Origin: Actinomadura graeca
GTDB lineage: Bacteria; Actinomycetota; Actinomycetes; Streptosporangiales; Streptosporangiaceae
DNA length: 64,000 nucleotides
Reading direction: 5' to 3'
NCBI RefSeq assembly: GCF_019175365.1
Contig: NZ_CP059572.1
Span: 1,302,001 to 1,366,000 of the forward strand
The notes under the pieces were generated by a model that was given only the letters and a program-made list of their open reading frames with translations, had not been told where the DNA came from and searched no databases. This document shows, one piece after another, positions 60,549 to 64,000 of the stretch. Within the stretch, counting starts at the first letter, position 1. Every line of letters starts with the position of its first letter. The position numbers and the translations under genes were made by a program.

Positions 60549-60761
60549 ATGAGCGAACGTGCCGCGCCGTTCTACTGCCCGTACTGCGGCGAGGAGAACC
60601 TCGAGCCGCTGGCCCCCTCCGATCTCCCCGGAGGGGGCGGGGGGCCGTCCCCCCGCAAGGAAGAAGGGGCCGCGTGGTTCTGCCACGACTGCGTCCGCTC
60701 CTTCCGCCTGAAGTTCCTCGGTGTTGGAGCGCCCCGGACACACAAGGAGGACCCTCGGTGA
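60549..60761 (+). CDS. small zinc-ribbon-like protein of the sulfur operon
   Basis: 70 residues with two CxxC pairs: FYCPYCGEENLEP and AWFCHDCVRSFRLKFLGV, enough for one zinc ribbon. The Gly/Pro loop between (LPGGGGGPSPRKEEG) seems inserted relative to the compact relatives I recall. Genes for such proteins are found between sulfite reductase and cysH in many actinobacteria; their role is unknown. It overlaps the start of cysH (GTGA). Confidence 0.75.
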   Translation: MSERAAPFYCPYCGEENLEPLAPSDLPGGGGGPSPRKEEGAAWFCHDCVRSFRLKFLGVGAPRTHKEDPR

Positions 60762-61468
60762 CTCTTCTGGAGACCGACAGACCCACACTCGACCTTGAGG
60801 ACATCGTCGAGTCCGCCGCGACGGCCCTGGAGGGCGCGCCCAGCCTGGAGGTCATCCGGTGGGCCGCGGCGACGTTCGGCGACCGCATCTGCCTGACCTC
60901 GTCCATGTCCGACGCCGCCCTGATCCACCTGGTGTCGAAGGTGAAGCCCGGCATCGACGTGCTGTTCGTCGACACCGGCTACCACTTCGCCGAGACGATC
61001 GGGACGCGGGACGCGGTGGAGGCCGTCTACCCGGTGAACGTCATCAACGTGACGCCGTCCAGGACCGTCCAGGAGCAGGAGTCGGCGCTCGGCCCCCGGT
61101 TGTTCGGCCGCAACCCCGACCTGTGCTGCCACCTGCGGAAGGTGGAACCGCTCGGCCGGGCGCTGGAGGGCTACATGGCCTGGTTCAGCGGTATCCGCCG
61201 GGACGAGACCGCGAGCCGCCGCGACCGCCGCGTCGTCGAGTGGGACCGCAAGCGCGGCATGGTCAAGGTGAACCCGATCCTGGACTGGACCCAGGAGCAG
61301 ATGGACGGCTACATCGAGGACAACGGGGTGCTGGTCAACCCGCTGCACTACGACGGCTACCCGTCGATCGGCTGCGCGCCGTGCACCGCCCCGGTCGCGC
61401 CGGGCGAGGACCCGCGCAGCGGCCGGTGGGCCGGGATGGGCAAGACCGAATGCGGCATCCACCTGTGA
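60758..61468 (+). CDS. cysH: assimilatory adenylyl-sulfate (APS/PAPS) reductase
   Basis: 236 residues; produces sulfite from (P)APS. The catalytic ECGIHL motif closes the protein. Cysteine pairs PDLCCHLRK and IGCAPCTAP indicate a 4Fe-4S cluster, which marks the APS-using type. SMSDAALIHL and VDTGYHFAET are the PP-loop-like elements. AAGGAGG precedes GTG 60758. It gives sulfite to the reductase encoded two genes upstream. Confidence 0.93.
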   Translation: MTLLETDRPTLDLEDIVESAATALEGAPSLEVIRWAAATFGDRICLTSSMSDAALIHLVSKVKPGIDVLFVDTGYHFAETIGTRDAVEAVYPVNVINVTPSRTVQEQESALGPRLFGRNPDLCCHLRKVEPLGRALEGYMAWFSGIRRDETASRRDRRVVEWDRKRGMVKVNPILDWTQEQMDGYIEDNGVLVNPLHYDGYPSIGCAPCTAPVAPGEDPRSGRWAGMGKTECGIHL

Positions 61469-62214
61469 GCGCACCCCCCATGGTCGCGGTGGCGCACGGG
61501 AGCAGGGACCCGCGCGCCTCCGCGACGGTCGCCGGCCTCCTCGGCGCCGTCCGGGCGCTGCGCCCCGGCGTCCCCGTCCACGCCTCGTTCCTGGACCACG
61601 CGCCGCCCGCGCCCGGACGGGTCCTGGACGGGCTGGCCCGCGGCGGCGCGGGCGAGGCGGTGGTCCTCCCCCTGCTGCTCACCGCGGCCTACCACAGCAA
61701 GACCGACATCCCGGGCGTCCTGGCGCGGGTCCGGAACCGGCATCCGCGCCTCGGGCTGCGCACGGCCGCGACGCTGGGCCCGCACGCGCTCCTCATGGGC
61801 GCGCTGGAGCGGCGCCTGGCCGAGGCGGGCGTGGAGCCCGGCGACCCCGGCACGGCCGTGGTGCTGGTCGCCGCGGGCTCGTCGGACGCCTCGGCGAACG
61901 CCACCATCGCGCGCCTGGCGCGGGAGTGGCGGGCGCGGGGATGGCGGGGCGTGGTCCCGGCGTTCGCGTCCGCGTCCCGCCCGTCCCCCGCCGAGGCGGT
62001 GGCGGCGCTGCGCGACGCGGGCGTCCCGAGGGTGGCCGTCGCGTCCTACTTCCTGGCGCCGGGCCACTTCGCCGACCGGGTGCGCGCCGAGTCGCTCGCG
62101 GCGGGTGCCGCGGCCGTCTCCCCCGTGCTCGGCGCGGCGCCGGAGGTCGCGGAGCTGGTCGTCCGGCGCTACGACGAGGCCCTCGCCGTCTCCCGCGAGG
62201 CCGCGGCCGTCTGA
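61465..62214 (+). CDS. sirohydrochlorin chelatase-family protein (CbiX/SirB)
   Basis: 249 residues, two tandem CbiX-type alpha/beta domains. The first carries the catalytic His in VAVAHGSRDPRA (about 9-20) and LPLLLTAAYHSKTDIP; the second has YFLAPGHFADRV. It inserts Fe2+ into sirohydrochlorin to make siroheme, the cofactor of the sulfite reductase in the same operon. GTG 61465 overlaps the cysH stop. It is the last gene of the operon. Confidence 0.88.
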   Translation: MSAPPMVAVAHGSRDPRASATVAGLLGAVRALRPGVPVHASFLDHAPPAPGRVLDGLARGGAGEAVVLPLLLTAAYHSKTDIPGVLARVRNRHPRLGLRTAATLGPHALLMGALERRLAEAGVEPGDPGTAVVLVAAGSSDASANATIARLAREWRARGWRGVVPAFASASRPSPAEAVAALRDAGVPRVAVASYFLAPGHFADRVRAESLAAGAAAVSPVLGAAPEVAELVVRRYDEALAVSREAAAV

Positions 62215-62268
62215 CGCCTCCCCCGGGCGGCGTGTGCCGGAGAACGTTCCATCGCCGATCCTCCGGGT

Positions 62269-62559
62269 ATGCGCGCGACCATGGACGACGAGCGAGAGGG
62301 CCCCGGGCACGAGCCCGGGACGACCCATGACCGTGACTTCGCGCCGGTGAACCAGGGGTCGGACGCCCGCGGGCGCACCGTCCCGGGGACGCAGGTGCCC
62401 CTGAGCGTCCCCGGGGAGGACCCGGTGGACGAGGAGCCCCGCCAGGAGGACGAGATCAGCGGTACCGGCACCCCGGGCGTCGACGTGGGCCACCCCGACG
62501 CCCTGCCGCCGGACGAGGAGGGCGTGTCGGACGCCGAGCGCGGCGACGACAGCCGCTGA
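62269..62559 (+). CDS. small acidic disordered protein, unknown
   Basis: 96 residues rich in Asp, Glu, Gly and Pro (HEPGTTHDRDFAPVNQG, then GEDPVDEEPRQEDEISG, ending AERGDDSR). No fold or motif. ATG 62269 or 62281 may start it and neither has a strong ribosome-binding site. Composition is unlike the shadow frames, which are basic, so a real acidic protein is plausible. The stop is 55 bp from the convergent DUF1707 gene's end. Confidence 0.45.
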   Translation: MRATMDDEREGPGHEPGTTHDRDFAPVNQGSDARGRTVPGTQVPLSVPGEDPVDEEPRQEDEISGTGTPGVDVGHPDALPPDEEGVSDAERGDDSR

Positions 62560-62614
62560 GCACGGCCCCAAGGCCCGGGGAGGGCCTCCAGGCGCCTGAG
62601 ACGCGATGGGGCGG

Positions 62615-63325
62615 TCAGGCGGTGCCCGAGCCCCGGTCCTTCCACCAGGAGGCGATGGCGCCGCGGAGGGGCGCGTGGTGCTCGTCGTCCACGATCTTGA
62701 TGTCGCCCATCACGGCGTTGGCGTTGACGTGGACGACGGGGACCGGCGCGCCGGGGCGGGGCTCGCGGACGGCGACCCGCCGCTCGCCCATGACCGCGCG
62801 GCCTGAGAGGCGCACGCTCACCCCGTCCGGAACGATGATCTTGATGTCGCCCATCACGGCGGTGGCGTGCACGGTGACCTCGCCTGTGGGCACCTGGGCG
62901 CCGCGCAGGTCGAGTTCGACGTCGCCCATCACCGACACCACTTCCAGGCGCTCGTCGATGCGGCCGACGATGCGTTCCTTGCAGTCGCCCATGATGGCGC
63001 TGAACTTGCGCTTGACCTGCAGCGGCGCGGGGTTGGCGCCGGGCGCGCCCATGCCGGGCAGGTCGCGGGTGATGCGCTCCAGGTCGCCGTGGGTGACGGC
63101 CGCGTAGGCCGCCTCCGTCCGCTCGGTCAGCTCCTCGAAGGTCAGCCGCCCCTCGACCGAGGCGATCCGCAGCCGCTCGACCACGGCCTCCCGCTCGGCG
63201 TCGGACGCCCGGTACCCCCCGGCGCCGTCCGCCTGCGCCGGGACCACCCCGGGACGGGGCTCCGGCCGCCGGTCCGTGGGACGGCTCGGGGACGGCCGCC
63301 CGGGCTGCGGACTGGACTGACTCAT
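62615..63325 (-). CDS. DUF1707 protein with LiaF-like C-terminal domain
   Basis: 236 residues: a disordered start (about 1-36), a DUF1707 helical domain (RASDAEREAVVERLRIASVEGRLTFEELTERTEAAYAA, about 39-76), then a beta-helix with repeats of VMGD-x-K/E units (SAIMGDCKERI, SVMGDVELDL, AVMGDIKIIV, NAVMGDIKIV). The latter resembles the LiaF/cell-wall stress response domain. No membrane segment. It is common in actinobacteria; a link to envelope stress is inferred. Confidence 0.87.
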   Translation of the reverse strand: MSQSSPQPGRPSPSRPTDRRPEPRPGVVPAQADGAGGYRASDAEREAVVERLRIASVEGRLTFEELTERTEAAYAAVTHGDLERITRDLPGMGAPGANPAPLQVKRKFSAIMGDCKERIVGRIDERLEVVSVMGDVELDLRGAQVPTGEVTVHATAVMGDIKIIVPDGVSVRLSGRAVMGERRVAVREPRPGAPVPVVHVNANAVMGDIKIVDDEHHAPLRGAIASWWKDRGSGTA

Positions 63326-63591
63326 GGTTCCGAAAGTATGCCCCCGCGGCCCACGGGCAATCCGCCGCGCGGACGAGATCGCCCCACCACTTCAGGAGGA
63401 TGCACTGGCGGACACGCTCTTGACATGCTCTTCTCGTCCCAGAACGTGGCGGTTCGCGCCCTGGCGGGCCCCTCGCGGGCGCGGGCGGCGGCTCCCATGG
63501 GACGCGCTCCCGGCCGCGCCGGGGCGGGGTCGCGCCAAGCCGCCCGGCCCGGCCCCGCCGGGGACATGCGGGCCGGGCCCATCGCGCTCGC

Positions 63592-63918
63592 TCAGTGGGC
63601 GGCCTCGTACTGCTCGATGACGTTGGCGGGGATGCGGCCGCGGTCGTTGACCTTGATCCCGGCCGACCGGGCCCACTCGCGGATCTCGGCGCTGCGCTCG
63701 CGGTTGCCCGCCACGCGCGCGGCGCCCCGGCGCCCGCCCGCGGCCCGCGCCTTGCGGGCATTGTCCTTGTACGGCGCGATGGCCTTGCGTAGTTTGGCCG
63801 CGTTTTTCTTGTTCAGATCAATTTCATACGCCCGGCCGTCGAGGGAGAAGGACACGGTTTCCTCCGCCGCCCCCCCGTCAAGGTCATCAACCAGGAGAAC
63901 CTGGACCTTCTGTGCCAT
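63592..63918 (-). CDS. lsr2: Lsr2 nucleoid-associated protein
   Basis: 108 residues: N-terminal dimerisation beta-hairpin and helix (about 1-50), linker, and C-terminal DNA-binding domain with the minor-groove motif DRGRIP (Arg93, Arg95), the H-NS-like signature. Lsr2 silences AT-rich, often horizontally gained DNA and bridges strands. ATG 63918 follows GAGAGGAAG. In this window the AT-rich leader of the RiPP locus would be a natural target. Confidence 0.95.
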   Translation of the reverse strand: MAQKVQVLLVDDLDGGAAEETVSFSLDGRAYEIDLNKKNAAKLRKAIAPYKDNARKARAAGGRRGAARVAGNRERSAEIREWARSAGIKVNDRGRIPANVIEQYEAAH

Positions 63919-64000
63919 CAGTAGACTTCCTCTCGCTCGGTTTCTCAGTTCGAAGAGTAGCCGATGTTAGGCGGGCGATGTTATTTCGCAACGACCTTCA

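Overview
The window is very GC-rich DNA, with G or C at most third codon positions, many GTG starts and many ATGA/GTGA stop-start overlaps. It carries actinobacterial hallmark genes: a WhiB protein, Lsr2, an LCP cell-wall protein, a roadblock/DUF742/GTPase conservon, a DUF1707 protein and an HspR-type HAIR site. The overall look is a filamentous actinomycete. My best guess is Streptosporangiales close to Actinomadura, but genus is inference. No tRNA, rRNA, CRISPR array or IS element was recognised.

Layout. 1-7.6 kb: 3'-truncated lon with a HAIR operator, an ECF sigma factor coupled to a membrane protein, a secreted trypsin-like protease, an S51 peptidase, a gene-poor stretch with a perfect hairpin, and a MarR-GNAT fusion with its palindromic operator. 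7.6-10.9 kb: an HTH-citrate synthase operon divergent from an isopropylmalate/homocitrate synthase-like gene, with overlapping palindromes between them. 11-18.5 kb: a SWIM zinc-finger/DUF6493 pair ending in a 17-bp tandem repeat, an O6-alkylguanine-DNA alkyltransferase, a glutathione peroxidase, two related ~50-residue membrane peptides, a small conserved protein and an LCP protein.

18.6-25.2 kb is the most interesting part. It is a compact apparent RiPP locus: ABC exporter, 44-residue precursor-like peptide, PqqD-like RRE protein, cobalamin-binding radical SAM enzyme, MFS exporter and JmjC-type oxygenase. It meets a convergent 1213-residue protein with three AAA+ modules, followed by ~870 bp made of four copies of a repeat family, two direct and two inverted.

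29.8-41.5 kb: an SGNH hydrolase, a complete conservon (sensor kinase, roadblock, DUF742, GTPase), and an operon combining a nitrate/sulfonate-type ABC importer with a benzoylformate decarboxylase. 41.5-53.3 kb: an actinobacterial PolA-like protein, membrane proteins, a phosphoesterase, an acetate symporter pair, and a divergent glycerolipid-type locus (alkyl-DHAP synthase-like, diacylglycerol kinase, TetR, GlpD). 53.4-64 kb: a sucrase/ferredoxin-like protein under a DtxR/IdeR-type iron box, WhiB, a phosphoribosyltransferase, a phosphotriesterase homologue lacking metal ligands, a YihY protein, an assimilatory sulfur operon (sulfite reductase, zinc-ribbon protein, CysH, sirohydrochlorin chelatase) behind a cysteine-containing leader peptide, a DUF1707 protein and Lsr2.

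Gene starts were chosen from ribosome-binding sites and overlaps. Functional calls come from motifs read by eye, not from database searches.
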